Shown: piece by piece, positions 10,671 through 20,878 of the stretch | Layout: each line of letters starts with the position of its first letter | Position numbering within the stretch: the stretch's first letter is position 1 | Assembly (NCBI GenBank): GCA_963575745.1 | Contig: CAUYUJ010014208.1 | Coordinates: forward strand, 155,001-219,000 | DNA: 64,000 nucleotides | Direction of reading: 5' to 3' | From: Prorocentrum cordatum | Taxonomy: Eukaryota > Sar > Dinophyceae > Prorocentrales > Prorocentraceae | The notes under the pieces: model-generated | What the model saw: only the letters and a program-made list of their open reading frames with translations | Told to the model about the DNA's origin: nothing | Database searches by the model: none | Program-made: the position numbers and the translations under genes

Positions 10671-11023
10671 CTCCACTTCCTCCTCCTCCTCCTCTTCCTC
10701 CTCCTCCTCCTCCGACGATGACGACGACGATTCCTCCTCCATCTCCCTCTTGGGGTATATGACGGCTTTCCCCGCCCTTCGTTCTTCTGCATGCTCCCCC
10801 ACTTCCCTGATCACCTCAACTCCCCTGTGCATCGCATCTGGATGGGCTGGTGGGGAGATGCGAAGTGTCAACAATTTCATGGATCGGCAGTCGAGTGCAA
10901 ACCGGGATGAGGGGAGAAAGGGAAAACATCTTATCATTGTCGACGCGGTGAGACATCTGCAAAGGCCCATTCGGGCGGTATCAACGCTGGAGCGGTCGAT
11001 CGCGGAGGCTCACAAACCATGTT

Positions 11024-11503
11024 TCACCAACACCACTGCGCGACAACCATCATGAACACCATGGCACAAGACATACAAGCTCCAAAAGGCGCGCCGGAGG
11101 CTGGCGGTTCCGTTACCGCGGAGCAGTTTGCCATCCCTTCGCACTCCATGCACTCGAAGCAGCCACCGCAACACTTCACGCACACGGCGCCAAGGTCGAG
11201 CCATTGAGAGGTCACCTCGCCGCAGTACCCTGGCAAAACCCATTGTATTTCAGTGGGTACATGGAAGCATGGCGGATGGTTTTGCGGATTGTCTTCGCCG
11301 TACGGGCCCTCTTCACCAACGACGCCATCGAACCCAAGGGCCTGTGCCGCGGCCACACACACCGCCTTTGATGCTGGAAACCCATAGCCCTCTGGGCAAA
11401 GCATGTTGTTGTTTTGCTTCAGCACCTGGTTGCTGCATGTCTCTGAAGCCAAAATCTTGATGAAGACAAATGCTGAAAAGATTGCAAGGAGCAGCCGCAA
11501 CAT
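11024..11503 (-). CDS. Predicted secreted cysteine-rich protein
   Basis: The 159-aa product starts at MLRLLLAIFSAFVFIKILA, a clear signal peptide; the frame stays open 40 codons upstream, but that part looks like leader. The mature part has about 15 Cys: paired spacing at 23, 36, 49, 79 and 94, then a dense cluster KCCGGCFECMEC at 110-121. The part around residues 36-95 (SKAVCVAAAQALGF, then GYCGEV) resembles Cys-rich domains I associate with predicted secreted protist proteins; I cannot name the family. The last 15 residues are hydrophobic and may be a tail anchor or out-of-exon sequence. No repeat overlaps it, and its composition is less GC-rich than its surroundings. Termination at 11024 may not be the true end if an intron follows. 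Confidence 0.5.
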   Translation of the reverse strand: MLRLLLAIFSAFVFIKILASETCSNQVLKQNNNMLCPEGYGFPASKAVCVAAAQALGFDGVVGEEGPYGEDNPQNHPPCFHVPTEIQWVLPGYCGEVTSQWLDLGAVCVKCCGGCFECMECEGMANCSAVTEPPASGAPFGACMSCAMVFMMVVAQWCW

Positions 11504-11599
11504 TTGCCTCGCGGGTGTAACTTGAATTGCCCGCAGATGCCGGCAGTCAAAATATGAATCTCCGAAAAAGCGTGTTCTACCGCTGCTGGCGGAAAACCG

Positions 11600-11768
11600 G
11601 GGAGGGTCACTGGGGGTTCCCAACCCGCCCGTCCCCCCCCCCTTCGAGAACCAGGGGGGTCACTACCGGTTCGAACCCCCCCCCCCTCTAGTCCATCATG
11701 AAAAGGGGGGGGGGGTCACTACCGTTTCGAACCCCCAACCCCCTCGCCGCCGGCAAACGACTCCCGCT
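11600..11768. repeat. GGTTCGAACC / CCCCCC repeat, outlying part
   Basis: Units of about 40-60 bp containing GGTCACTACCGGTTCGAACC and long C or G homopolymers. They are inverted relative to the array at 12735-13070, on the other side of the GGGGACAGTGG minisatellite. Confidence 0.7.
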
Positions 11769-11769
11769 C

Positions 11770-12725
11770 CTCGGGACAGTTGGACAGTGGTGGGGATACT
11801 GGGACAGTGGTGGGGACGGTGGTGGTGGGGACAGTGGTGTGGGGACAGTGGTGCGGACAGTGGGACAGTGGTGGGGACGGTGGTGGTGGGGACAGTGGTG
11901 AGGGGACAGCGGGACAGTGGTGGGGACAGTGGTGGGGACGGTAGTGGTGCGGACAGTGGTGAAGGCGGTGGTGAGGACGGTGGTGGGACAGTAGTACAGT
12001 GGGGAGAGTGAGTGGTGGGGACAGTGGGGACAGTGGGACAGTGGTGGGGACAGTGGCGATAGTGGGACAGCACAGTGGGGCAGCGGCGGGGACGGTGGGG
12101 ACAGTGGGACAGTGGTGGGAACATTTTTTTTTTGGGAGGGAGAAGATGGGAGCGGGCCGCATGATTCAAGAACCACCGTCGTAACGCGAATGCCGGTTGC
12201 ACTTGAAAGCCGTTCTCTTCCTCACCAAGCGTGTGGGAACGGACGCACACACAGTGCCGAGAGAGAGGAGGAGGAGGAGGAGGAGAGGAGGAAGGAGGAA
12301 GTGGTGAGGACAGTGGGACAGTGGTGGGAACAGTGGAGACAGTGGTGAGGACAGTGGGGACAATGGGGAGAGTGGGGCCGTGGTGGGACAATGGTGGGGA
12401 GAGTGGGGACAGTGAGACATTGGTGGGGGCACTGGGGACAGTGGTGGGGACTGTGGGGCAGTGGTAGGGACGGTGGTGGTGGGGACAGTGGTGTGGGAAT
12501 AGTGGGACAGTGGTGGTGGGGACAGTGGTGGGGACAGTGGTGGTGAATTTGGGGAGAATGGGACGGTGGTGGGAACAGTGGTGGGGACAGTGGTGGGGAC
12601 AGTGGGGACGGTGCGACAGTGGGGACGGTGGTGGGAATAGTGGGGACAGTGGTGATGGGGACAGTGGTGCTGGGGACAGCAGTGGGGATGTGGTGCGGAC
12701 GGTGGTGGGGACCCGGGAGTCGCTT
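11770..12725 (+). repeat. GGGGACAGTGGT minisatellite
   Basis: About 950 bp of GGGGACAGTGG, GGGACAGTGG and GGGGACGGTGGT units. It is interrupted at about 12120-12300 by a short unique stretch and a GGA run. The plus strand is strongly G-rich with regular GGGG tracts. Long ORFs on both strands here are artefacts. Confidence 0.9.
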
Positions 12726-12734
12726 GCCGGCGGT

Positions 12735-13070
12735 GAGTGGGGGGGGTGGTTCGAACGGGCAGTGACCCCCTCCCAATTTTCTGGAATGGGGGGGGTTCGA
12801 ACCGGCAGTGACCTTCCCCGGTTTTCTGGAGGGGGGGGGTGGTTCGAACCGGTAGTGACCCCCCTCGGTATTCTGGAGGGGGGTGGGGGGTTCGAGCCGA
12901 CAGCGACCCCCCAGAGTTTTCTGGAGGGGGGTGGGTGGTTCGAACTGGTAGTGACCCTCCCGGTTTTCCGGAGGGGGCTTTGCCGGGAGGAAGGGGGGGG
13001 TCCAGCCAGGGGGGATTTTCGAAGGGGGGGGGGACCCCCGGGTTCTGGAGGAAGAGGGGGGGGGAATGTT
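12735..13070 (+). repeat. ~44-60-bp GGTTCGAACCGGCAGTGACC array
   Basis: About seven copies of a unit containing TTCTGGAGG, a G-homopolymer and GGTTCGAACCGGCAGTGACC. The GGTTCGAACC resembles a tRNA B-box, but no A-box, cloverleaf or acceptor stem accompanies it. Confidence 0.8.
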
Positions 13071-13144
13071 CCACAGTAAAGAGCGGTGGATCACGCTCTC
13101 TCTCTCTCTCTCTCGAATATCCTGAGCTTGGAGCACAGATTGCT

Positions 13145-13420
13145 TGAGCTCAAATGGCCACGGAGGGTCTCTTGGGCTGTCTTGGGGCGACCTTGGGCGC
13201 CTCTTGGGCCGTTTGGGAGCGTCGGAAGCCAAAGAAAGGGAGGGCGCGATAATAATTGGGATTTTTTGGGTGAAAAAATGGAAAACTAATGAACATCTGT
13301 GGTGTTTCCTCTTCCAGACCTCTTGGGGGCAGTTTCGGGGCCCCTTGGGCTCTCTTTTGGACCTCTTGGGGGCCTCTTGGGCGCGTCTTGGGCGCCTCTT
13401 GGGGCACAGACATAGAGAGA
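13145..13420 (-). repeat. CCAAGACGGCC array, reverse orientation
   Basis: TTGGGCGCCTCTTGGGCCGT-type units with an AT-rich core at about 13240-13310. The following 13440-13910 holds only G/A-rich low complexity, including a GGA run at 13630-13710, and no gene. Confidence 0.75.
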
Positions 13421-13929
13421 ACCACGCGCGCTTGGGTCACGCGGTCACGGCCAGCATGGACCGAGGGGGGGGCTGCTCGGCGGGCGGGACTGGCGGGGAG
13501 GGGAGGAGGGAGGGAGGAGAGGGGGGAGGGCCGATGGGGAGGAGGAGAAGGTGGATGAGCAGGTGGAGGAGTTGCATGAGGAAGGGGATAGGGGATAAAG
13601 TGACAGGGGTGGACAAGGGGAGGAGGGGAGGATGAGGAGGTGGAGGTGGAGGAGGAGGAGGAGGAGGAGGAGGAGGAAGAGGAGGAAGAGGCGGATGAAG
13701 AGGAGGAGGAGGACGGTGAGAGGATTGGGGGGACGAGAGGGTCGGGGGGAAGAGACGAGGGAGAGGAGCAGGGAGAGACGCAGGTGCAGTCATGAGCTGG
13801 GGCGGCGGCGGGAGGGAGAGTGGAAGGAAGAGCGGGGGCGAGAGGAAGCGGATGGAAATGAGATGGAGCGGGGCCCACAATGCAGGTGGATGTTGAACTG
13901 AACAGGAAGGATGATTGTTGTCCAAAAGA

Positions 13930-14495
13930 ACTGCCCCTGGGCCTCCGGCCCGTCCCGCCGGGGTCCCGGGAGGCTTGCCCAGAGGTGGCTGCAAAGCCCC
14001 CAAAACGGCCGTTTCGCTCGGGATATCCTCAACAAAATCACGAAGATGGCCCAAGATGACCTGCAAGATGCCTCCAAGACAGCCAAGGTGGCCTCCAAGA
14101 CGGCTAAGGTGGCCCCAAGATGCATCCAAGACGGCCCAAGATGGCCTCAACGGCCCAAAAGGCGCGCAAGAGGCCTCCAAGACGGCCCAAAAGGCCTCCA
14201 AGAGGTCCTCCAGGAAGGCCCGCAGAGGCCCAAATCCTTGATTTTCTTAAGGTTTTTGAAGGATTTTGGCATTTGCTCCTTTTCGGCTTTCCGACGGCCC
14301 CCCAAGACGGCTTCCGACCGCGTCAGACGGGCCAGGAGCCCACCAAGACTGCCAAAGAGGCCCCCGAGAAGCTCCCAAAGGCTCCCAAGAGGCCCAAGGA
14401 GGCCCCTAAGATGTATCCAAGAGGCTCCCAGGAAGCTCCCAGGAGGCCCCAAGAGTGTCCCCAGAGGCTCCCAAGATGCCCCCTCCTCCTCCATT
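13930..14495 (+). repeat. CCAAGACGGCC array with TTTGGCATTTGC core
   Basis: It opens with a module TGGGCCTCCGGCCCGTCCCG (also near 15.61 and 62.51 kb). Degenerate array follows, then a core at about 14230-14300 (GATTTTGGCATTTGCTCCTT, CGGCTTTCCGACGG), then more array. The same core recurs at about 15.89 and 63.63 kb, so the composite spreads as a unit. Confidence 0.8.
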
Positions 14496-14624
14496 CCTTT
14501 TCCTTATACAGTTTCTCGCTGTCTCACCCCGAGGCCAATTTTCAGGGCGGGCTGGGCGTTTTGCCTGAGACGTCCGCACCATTAATGATTCTGAAGTTTA
14601 AGAATTGGCAATAGTTTCAATGGA

Positions 14625-15012
14625 AGGCGGGTGCTCTCGCCTTAGCGCCGCGCACATTCGTTTTAAACAATCGCAAGAGCTTCGCGGATTGAGGATAATC
14701 CGTTTTCGAAATGTGGCTCTCGCCTGAGGACCGCGCACATTCGTTGTACAAATGCAGGAGTTTCACGGATTGAGAATCACCCGTTTTCAAAATGTGGTTC
14801 TCGCCTTAGCGCCGCGTACATTCGTTTTAAAACATGGCAGATATTCACGGATTGAGGATAGCCCGTTTTCGAAATGTGGCTCTCGCCTCGTTCTGCAAAA
14901 CTTGCAAGAGTTTCACGGATTGAGGGCAACTCCTTTTCAACATGTGGCTCTCACCTTAGCGCCACGCACATTCGTTCTAAACAGCTGCGAGAGTTTCACG
15001 GATTCCCACGAT
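14625..15012 (+). repeat. ~82-bp tandem repeat (copy A of an inverted pair)
   Basis: Four to five units share CACGGATTGAGGAT, AAATGTGGCTCTCGCC and GCCGCGCACATTCGTT. An opposite-oriented array of the same unit lies at about 53.32-53.66 kb. Confidence 0.85.
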
Positions 15013-15445
15013 CAACGTACCAGAAAGTGTGGTTTGGAAGGATTGAGGATTGTGGGTGCAACAAGTACGTTGACCCAAGAATGGCGTTCTGGCAAGATCC
15101 AAGATCGTCAAGACGCAACAAACAGGTTGATCCGTGGCGTTGGAATCCCGAGAACAATGTTTTGGCATGCCTCCAGGTCTTCAAACGGTTGTCTTCCAAC
15201 GAGGCAGATCCCTCAGTGGAAATGAACCGATGTAGGGGCCTATGAAGAGGGTGCTTGGAGGGAGGCTGTATTCCAACATTGTTGATGGCTCTTGGGTTTA
15301 CACTGACCCTCCTCTTCCTCCTCCACCTCCTCCTCCCCCTCCTCCTGATCTTCCCCCGCCACCCGCCATCCTCCCCCAAGTGTTCCCCGAAGGGTTTCCA
15401 CAACGATTGGGGGAACACATGGTCCGTTAGCTTGGCAGAGCTCTC
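15012..15445 (+). repeat. Long dispersed repeat, copy A
   Basis: Matches the reverse complement of about 52.90-53.32 kb over several hundred bases: AACAATGTTTTGGCATG, TCTTCCAACGAGGCAG and GAGGGTGCTTGGAGGGAGG are shared. With the adjoining tandem array it forms one large element present in opposite orientation 38 kb apart. Reading frames are partly shared between copies but broken by frameshifts here. Confidence 0.8.
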
Positions 15446-15469
15446 GCCACAACGCTCGGCCACATGGGC

Positions 15470-15650
15470 GATTCTAGAAGGCAGGGGGCGGCGGTGATTC
15501 GCCGTAGGCATCTTCGATCCGCCGCCCCGTGTTGGCTTGCCACTGGGGTGCCCAGCGTGCTGGATCCTAGACGGTTTGGTTTTGGTTCTTTTTCTAAAAA
15601 TATCTCCCTGGGGCTTCGGCACGTCCTGCCAGGGTGCCCCTCTCGTCGGC
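15470..15650 (+). repeat. Interspersed module GTGATTCGCCGTAGGC
   Basis: Contains GATCCGCCGCCCC, GGGGTGCCCAGCGTGCTGGA and GGTTTTGGTTCTTTT. Related copies lie at about 62.39-62.54 kb, 45.28-45.36 kb (partial), 46.21-46.25 kb (partial) and 44.53-44.62 kb (partial). It usually abuts a CCAAGACGGCC array. Confidence 0.7.
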
Positions 15651-15659
15651 TTTTTCGCT

Positions 15660-16215
15660 AAAGATTGCTCAAGATGGCCTCCAGATGGCCAAGATGGTCA
15701 AACATGGTCTCTAATATGCCTCTAAGACGGCCAAGATGACCTCAAGATGGCCTCCTAGACGGCCCAAGATGGTCCAAGATGCCTTCAAGTCGGCCCAAGA
15801 AGCCTCCAAGACGGCCCAAGAGGCCCCGCAGAGGACCTCCAGGAAGGCCCGAAGAGGCCCAAATCATTAATTTTCTGAGGAATTGAAAGATTTTGGCATT
15901 TGCTTCTGTTCGGCCTTCCGACGGCCCGAGACGGCCCAAGAGCCCCCAAAGATCGCCCCCAGAGCGCCCAAGAGGCTTCCAAGATGGCCCCAGAACGGCC
16001 CAAGAGGCCCCCAAGACCGCACCAGGAGAGCCCCAAGACGGCCCAAGCGGCCTCTAAGACGCCCAAGATGGTCTCCAAGACGGCCCTGGAGTACCCCAAG
16101 AGGGCTCCCAATCGGATAGGCCCCCAAGACAGCTTCCGACGGCGTCAGACGGGCCAGGAGTCCACCAAAACGGGCCAACATGGCTCTAAGATGGCCCAAG
16201 ACGGCCCCAGAGGCG
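15660..16215 (+). repeat. CCAAGACGGCC array with TTTGGCATTTGC core
   Basis: Same composite as at 13.93 kb, with the core at about 15860-15960. The closest relative is 63.60-64.0 kb, where the core and about 100 bp after it match nearly base for base. Confidence 0.8.
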
Positions 16216-16217
16216 AG

Positions 16218-16345
16218 ACTTCACCTGCCTGAAACAGGCGCCAAAAACAGCGAAGATCCACTCCATGGAGGGGGGAGGGGGGGGGGGCGAGGGTCCGCGC
16301 CGATCGGCAAAACAATGAAGAAGAAAACGATCACATAGTCGATCC
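16218..16345 (+). repeat. Dispersed repeat with CTGAAACAGGCGCC, copy 1
   Basis: Carries CCTGAAACAGGCGCCAAAAA, then GAGGGTCCGCGCCGATCGGC and AACGATCACA. Two longer copies follow at 16725-16900 and 57948-58115. No coding content. Confidence 0.75.
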
Positions 16346-16554
16346 CCTACTCAAGATGCCTGGGACTCTAGGGCGGCGACAAGACGACGAGGCCCCCCCA
16401 GCGCCCCCCAATAGAGGCCTCCGGCGTCAGCCGCAGCCGCGCGGCGCCCTCCTGGGGTGCCGCAGCGGAGGCGGCGCCACTCCTGGGCGGGGGGCCGGGC
16501 CGCCCCGAGCTACCCGGGGGGAGGGGTGATGATCACCAGACTCGAACTCATCTC

Positions 16555-16730
16555 TCGATGCTCCTCGATGCTCCTCGCTGAGAAAAAATGCACACGTCCG
16601 AGCGATGCCATGAGAATCGAGGCTCCGCGAGGGCTTCTTGGCTCTGCGCTGGACCCCCATGGGCGGCGCCTCCGGCGCCGCCCCTGGTGCGCTCCGCGCG
16701 CCAGGGACTTGCTCCGGACCTCTGCTTAGT
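16555..16730 (+). repeat. Fused halves of two inverted-repeat families
   Basis: The right end of the CATCGCTCGGACGT family (CACACGTCCGAGCGATGCCA at about 16590-16610) joins directly to a left arm of the GGAGCTCCGCGCGG family (TTCTTGGCTCTGCGCTGGAC at about 16638-16657, then a GGCGCC hairpin). This suggests insertion of one element into or beside the other followed by loss. Confidence 0.65.
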
Positions 16731-16900
16731 GCGACTGTCTGTTACAGTGCGTCTTGTGGGGGAGGCTCCACCTGCTCGAAACAGGCGCCAAAAACAGCCA
16801 GGATCTACATGGGGTGTGTGTGTGTGTGTGTGTGCGAGGGCCCGCGCGGATGGGCAAAACACTGAATAACAACCAATCACGTGATGATCGCCAGACTCGA
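16725..16900 (+). repeat. Dispersed repeat with CTGAAACAGGCGCC, copy 2
   Basis: Shares GTGCGTC, GTGGGGGAGGCTCC, AACAGGCGCCAAAAACAGCC and GAGGGCCCGCGC with copies 1 and 3. It carries a (GT)n expansion near 16810. The next 16.95-17.36 kb is non-repetitive, with broken weak frames on both strands and no recognised gene. Confidence 0.75.
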
Positions 16901-17464
16901 ACTTATCTCTATCCTCAAGATCTAGACAAACGCTTTCCACTACTCGCAAAATAACGGATCACAACTGGCCCGGATTTGCCGCGGGGGATTTAACGATCCA
17001 TGACATCGAAGCCGCCGGCCGTATGTTTCTGGGATGTTTGCGAGTATGCGCTTGGCGAGTAGTGGAACGTGGTCGGTGAAGATCGGCAAACCCAAGGCGA
17101 TGACAATCTTTGGGATGTGCCCTCAGAAGCGGAGGGAACCCTCAAGATCGGCATCGAGGTACAGTCGGACCTGAACCATAAACACATCCTGGAAACACAT
17201 AATCCCCTCCGCCAGCCAAACTGAAGAACATTCGAGACCCCTCCCAGGATGCACAAAAACATCTCACAAGCACCAAGAACATCAGGGTACTCTCGCCGAA
17301 CCGACCTCGACCTTATAATTACCTCGGTCCGCCCGTAAAGTGATGCCAACCACAAGGATCAAGGATCTGCTACAACCCGGCCAGCAATGGGCGGGGCCGG
17401 CCGCCCGCAGCTGCCAAGGGGAAGGGGTGCTGATCACGGATGGGCGGAAGAGGAGCCGAACGGG

Positions 17465-17705
17465 AGCACCTCCTCCTCCTCCTCCTCCTCCTCCTCCTCC
17501 TCCTCCTCCTCCTCCTCCTCCTCCCCCTCCCTCCTCCTCCTCCTCCTCCTCTTCCTCCTCCTCCTCCTCCTCGTCCTCCTCCTCCTCCTCTTTCTCCTCC
17601 TCCTTCTCCTCCTCCTGCTCCTCCTCCTCTTCCTCCCTCCCCTTCCTATTCCTCCCTGCTCCTTCATCCTCCTCCTCCCCTCTGCTCCCCTCCTCCCTCC
17701 CTCCC
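17465..17705. repeat. CTC trinucleotide microsatellite
   Basis: About 240 bp of near-perfect CTC with CTT and CCC interruptions. Poly-Ser, poly-Pro and poly-Glu ORFs here are artefacts. Shorter runs of the same motif occur at 10.68, 18.07, 24.20, 31.15, 31.71, 37.38, 39.60, 53.78 and 58.91 kb. Confidence 0.95.
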
Positions 17706-17924
17706 GTGGCGAGGGTGGGCTCCCGTGAAGCCTGGGCGCCTCGCTGCGGGGCCTCTTGTGAAGTCACCTCGGAACACGACGCGAGGCACGAGAGCTGCTC
17801 AGACTGGCCACGGGCAGTCCGCATAGGTTCTGTGCTTGGGGCTTTACGGCGCGGCGGACACACCCAGCGGCGCCCCGTCAGTGAGCGCCGCTCAAACTGG
17901 AAGAAGCAAAAACGGCATACATAT

Positions 17925-18065
17925 CAACTTTCGGGGCTCCGCGCGAATTTCTCGGATCTGCGCTGGGCCCCCCTGGCGGCGCCCTGGCGCGCTCCACGCG
18001 CCAGGGAGGGGGGTCCAGCGCAGACCCAAGAAATCCGCGCGGAACGCAGAACATTTGTGCCGCAC
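17925..18065. repeat. Introner-like palindromic element, GGAGCTCCGCGCGG family
   Basis: The left arm has GGGGCTCCGCGCG and GGATCTGCGCTGGGCCCCCC. The centre is a GGCGCC/GCGCGC hairpin. The right arm has GGTCCAGCGCAGACCCAAGA and AATCCGCGCGG. The outer flanks (GCAAAAACGGCATACAT and AACATTTGTGCCG) resemble the splice-proximal ends of the 47.17-kb intron. No flanking exon could be assigned here. Confidence 0.75.
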
Positions 18066-18344
18066 TTTTTCTTCTTCTTCTTCTTCTCCTCCTCCTCCTC
18101 CTCCTTCTTCTACAACCGACCCCTGTCCCCATGGGTGCAGCCCGGGTCCGACCGGCCGACCTACCCCTCTGGATAGGGATACAGGCCTGTTCCTGTGATG
18201 CGAAGCGGAGAAGACGGCGGTGGCGGGGGATCTCTGCCCCAGGTGACGCAGTCTGCTAAGAGGGCCAGTGTCGGCTTCAGTGTGTCGTGCTGCTATTCTG
18301 GGGCCGCGGCATGTTCAACGCTTTCAACGGGAGGGAGCGGTGAC

Positions 18345-18665
18345 GACTGATGTAGAGGGGGCAGGGAGGGGAACGGAGGGGGAAAGAGCCGAGGGGGAAA
18401 TCAAGAGCCACAAACGTAGAGTGGGGAAGGAGGGGAAGGGAGGGGAAAAGAGCCGAAGGGGAAATCAAGAAACACAAACGTAGAGGGGGGAAGGAGGGGG
18501 AGGGACGGAAAAAGAGCCGAGGAGGAAATCAAGAAGCACAAGTGTAGATGGGGAGAGAGAGGGGAAGGGAGGGGCAAAGAGCCGAAGGGAGATCCAGGAG
18601 CACAAATGTAGAGGGGGGAGGGATGGGGAAGGGAGGGGCAAATGGCCGAGGGGGAATCAGGAAAC
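18345..18665 (+). repeat. ~62-bp tandem repeat GAGCCGAAGGGGAAATCA
   Basis: Five units share AAAGAGCCGAGGGGGAAATC, AAGAAACACAAACGTAGAGG and a GGAGGGGAAGGGAGGGG run. The array abuts another GGAGCTCCGCGCGG-family element at 18.69 kb. Confidence 0.8.
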
Positions 18666-18687
18666 ACCAAAACACGGCGCCAGCGTC

Positions 18688-18808
18688 AACTTCTGCAGGT
18701 CCGCTCAACTTTCTTGGATCCGCGCTGGGCCCCCTCTGGCACGCTCCGCGCACCAAGGGGTGGGTCTGGCACAGATCCAATCTAATTTCCGCGTGGACCT
18801 AAAACAAT
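18688..18808. repeat. Introner-like palindromic element, diverged copy
   Basis: The arms CTTTCTTGGATCCGCGCTGG and GGCACAGATCCAATCTAATT are recognisable but weaker than in the family consensus. The centre is the CTGGCACGCTCCGCGCACCA hairpin. Confidence 0.65.
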
Positions 18809-18879
18809 TTATGCTGACGCCTTTTTTGGCTCCTCTATTTCCCCCCTCCGTTCCTTTCCATGCCGTCCTCTTTCGACTG

Positions 18880-19066
18880 CACGCAATAGTGACCCTGGGC
18901 AAGAGTGACCTTTGGTGCGCGGGTTTTTGTGGGCCGCGGGGGGAACAACACACAAGCGCGCAAGACGCTGCTGTCGCATCGAGTTCGGCGATCGGGGGAC
19001 CCCATTGGGCCCGCACCAAAGGTCACTCCAGCGAAAGGTCACTCTTACGACCAGTCGACCCTTCAA
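18880..19066. mobile_element. Small TIR element (GCAAGAGTGACC family), copy 1
   Basis: It begins TCGACTGCACGCAATAGTGA and ends GGTCACTCTTACGACCAGTC, an imperfect terminal inverted repeat. A near-identical sister lies at 40018-40182. It has no coding capacity, and the size is right for a MITE. The following 19.07-19.35 kb includes a right half-arm of the GGAGCTCCGCGCGG family near 19.16-19.20 kb. Confidence 0.7.
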
Positions 19067-19349
19067 TTCCCCTCCATCTGTCGTCCTCCCTCCTGGCCGC
19101 TCCATTCTTCGTCCTCCCTCTATCGTTCCCCCTTTGCGTCCCAATCTAAGAAACCTGCGCCGATCCAAGAAATCTGCGCGGACTTGCGGAAGTTGACGCC
19201 AGCGCACCACCTCCATCGACCCTGGCCAAAATTCGCTCTTGTGCCCCGGATCGGGGCGCACGCGAACATTTTCACGCTCACGCGGCTCCCGGCAGCAACG
19301 ACGTCGGCCCCCCCCAAACCTGGTGGTATTCGGGCAATAATCGAGGAAT

Positions 19350-19709
19350 CGTAAGACTCGAGTGCGCCGGATCTCGGGTTTGCCGACGCTTTTGGACGAG
19401 CGTGTCCTGGATTTTGACGGTCCAGCCTTCGAAGGATGCTTGCAGCGGGAGCTCACGTCAAATTTCAGCGGCAATGAAGTCGGACCCCCCCCCACGCCTG
19501 GTGGTTTTCGGGCAATAGTCGGGGAGACATGAAACTTGGGTTCGGGGGACTCGGGTTGGCCTGACGGGGCCACAAAGAACGAGACCCAATCTGAACTTTG
19601 ACGCGAGCTCCCGCTGCAAGCATCCCACGAAGAATGGACCGTCAAAATCCAGGACACGCTCGTCCAAAAGCGTCGGCAAACCCGAGTTCTGGCTTACTCG
19701 AGTCTTACG
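19350..19709. mobile_element. Foldback element with ~100-bp terminal inverted repeats
   Basis: The left arm (CGTAAGACTCGAG, CTCGGGTTTGCCGACGC, GTGTCCTGGATTTTGACGGT, CTTGCAGCGGGAGCTC) returns as its reverse complement in the right arm (GAGCTCCCGCTGCAAGC, GTCAAAATCCAGGACACG, GCGTCGGCAAACCCGAG, CGAGTCTTACG). About 120 bp of spacer separates them. The spacer repeats the sequence just left of the element (GGTGGTTTTCGGGCAATAGT). Confidence 0.8.
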
Positions 19710-19975
19710 TTTCCCCGAAATAACTCAGGCCTCCAGCGGCCGTTCGAGACGACCCGGGCACCCCCAGAACGCTCTCGGCGAGGCGCAGCTGCTGGAACGC
19801 ATCCCGAGGCTGGAAAACTGGGGGAACCAACGAAAATACCGCGGGTTCGTGTCGTGTCGACCCTGGCGAACACGATGCCAACATACTGTATGCGAAAGCG
19901 TCGAACTCAGGCTTTCTGGGGCGGGGCACGCCTCGTGGGCGCCAGGGCCGTTTTTCGTCTCTCGAAGGACCTGTC

Positions 19976-20180
19976 GTCGCTCGGACGTCCACTCCCCGTG
20001 CCATTGTTTCGGTTTCCTGTGTCTTTTCCTTTTTTTCTTCAAGCTTCGCGCGGCCCGCTTAGCTTCGACGGGAAGAGGTGCGCTCTCGACCCGCGAATCA
20101 AAAAGTGTGTCTTTTTCTTGGGGGGGCCCGAAGATCTGGGATGTTCCTCGATGGTCCGCGCCGAGAAAGACACGGCACAA
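19976..20180. repeat. Diverged element of the CATCGCTCGGACGT family
   Basis: Left side TCGTCGCTCGGACGTCCACT then CCCCGTGCC and TTTCGGTTTCCTG. Right side TGTTCCTCGATGGTCCGCGC then GAGAAAGACACGG. The terminal arm on the right is decayed. Confidence 0.55.
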
Positions 20181-20212
20181 CTCCGAGAAGGGCGGACGGA
20201 GTCGGGGATCTT

Positions 20213-20415
20213 CTGACCCGGGTCAATCCAGACCCGGGTCAATCAGGCCTTGCAGAATCCTGCAAGACCCTGCAGGATCCTGCGCCCAACCCTGGGTCAA
20301 TGCGAAGGATCCTGCACGATCGCACCCAAAACCAGGTTCATGCGGCACTGGCCCTGCAGGATCGTGTAACATCTGGCGCTCTGGCTGACCCCCCTTTACA
20401 TCGACCCCCGTCTCT
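20213..20415. repeat. GACCCGGGTCAATC element, copy 1
   Basis: Opens TGACCCGGGTCAATCCAGAC, contains several CCTGCAGGATCCTGC blocks, and closes with TGACCCCC and CCCCGTCTCTTGAGCCCC. Sister copies lie at 51993-52170 and 59562-59730. Internal CTGCAGG palindromes are conserved. Confidence 0.75.
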
Positions 20416-20749
20416 TGAGCCCCGACGGAGAACAAAAACAAGGCTCCCGGCCGCCGGGCCCGCCAAGGCGTGGAGCCGCAGCAGCTTCGGCAGGAGGTGC
20501 CTCCGCACAACGTGCACCTTCTCCTCCGCCGTGTACCCGGGCAGCTCCTGCGTCGGCGGCGAACGAGGGGGGGAAGCGAGAAGGAAAAGGCCTTCTCAGA
20601 AGGCTGCGGGGCTTCGAAAACTTCTCAGAAGTCCGGGGGGCTTCCGAGCTCCCTGAGAGTGCCTTCATCTTCTCACTTCCCACCCTCGCTCGCTGCCGGC
20701 CATTGGGGGTCGCAAGACTCGGGGAACACATGACACGAATGTAACAACT

Positions 20750-20832
20750 TTTTGTTGAGCTCCGCGCAGATTTCTTGCCGTCGCTCCGACGTCCATTCCC
20801 CATGCAATTTTCGGTATCGTGCGCGTTATATA

Positions 20833-20878
<46 letters not shown>

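Noticed and set aside
12785-12800. tRNA gene suggested by GGTTCGAACC (B-box-like)
   Set aside because: It occurs many times in a G-rich tandem repeat with no A-box or cloverleaf.
17282-17863. 193-codon Glu/Gly-rich ORF
   Set aside because: It is the complement of the CTC microsatellite.
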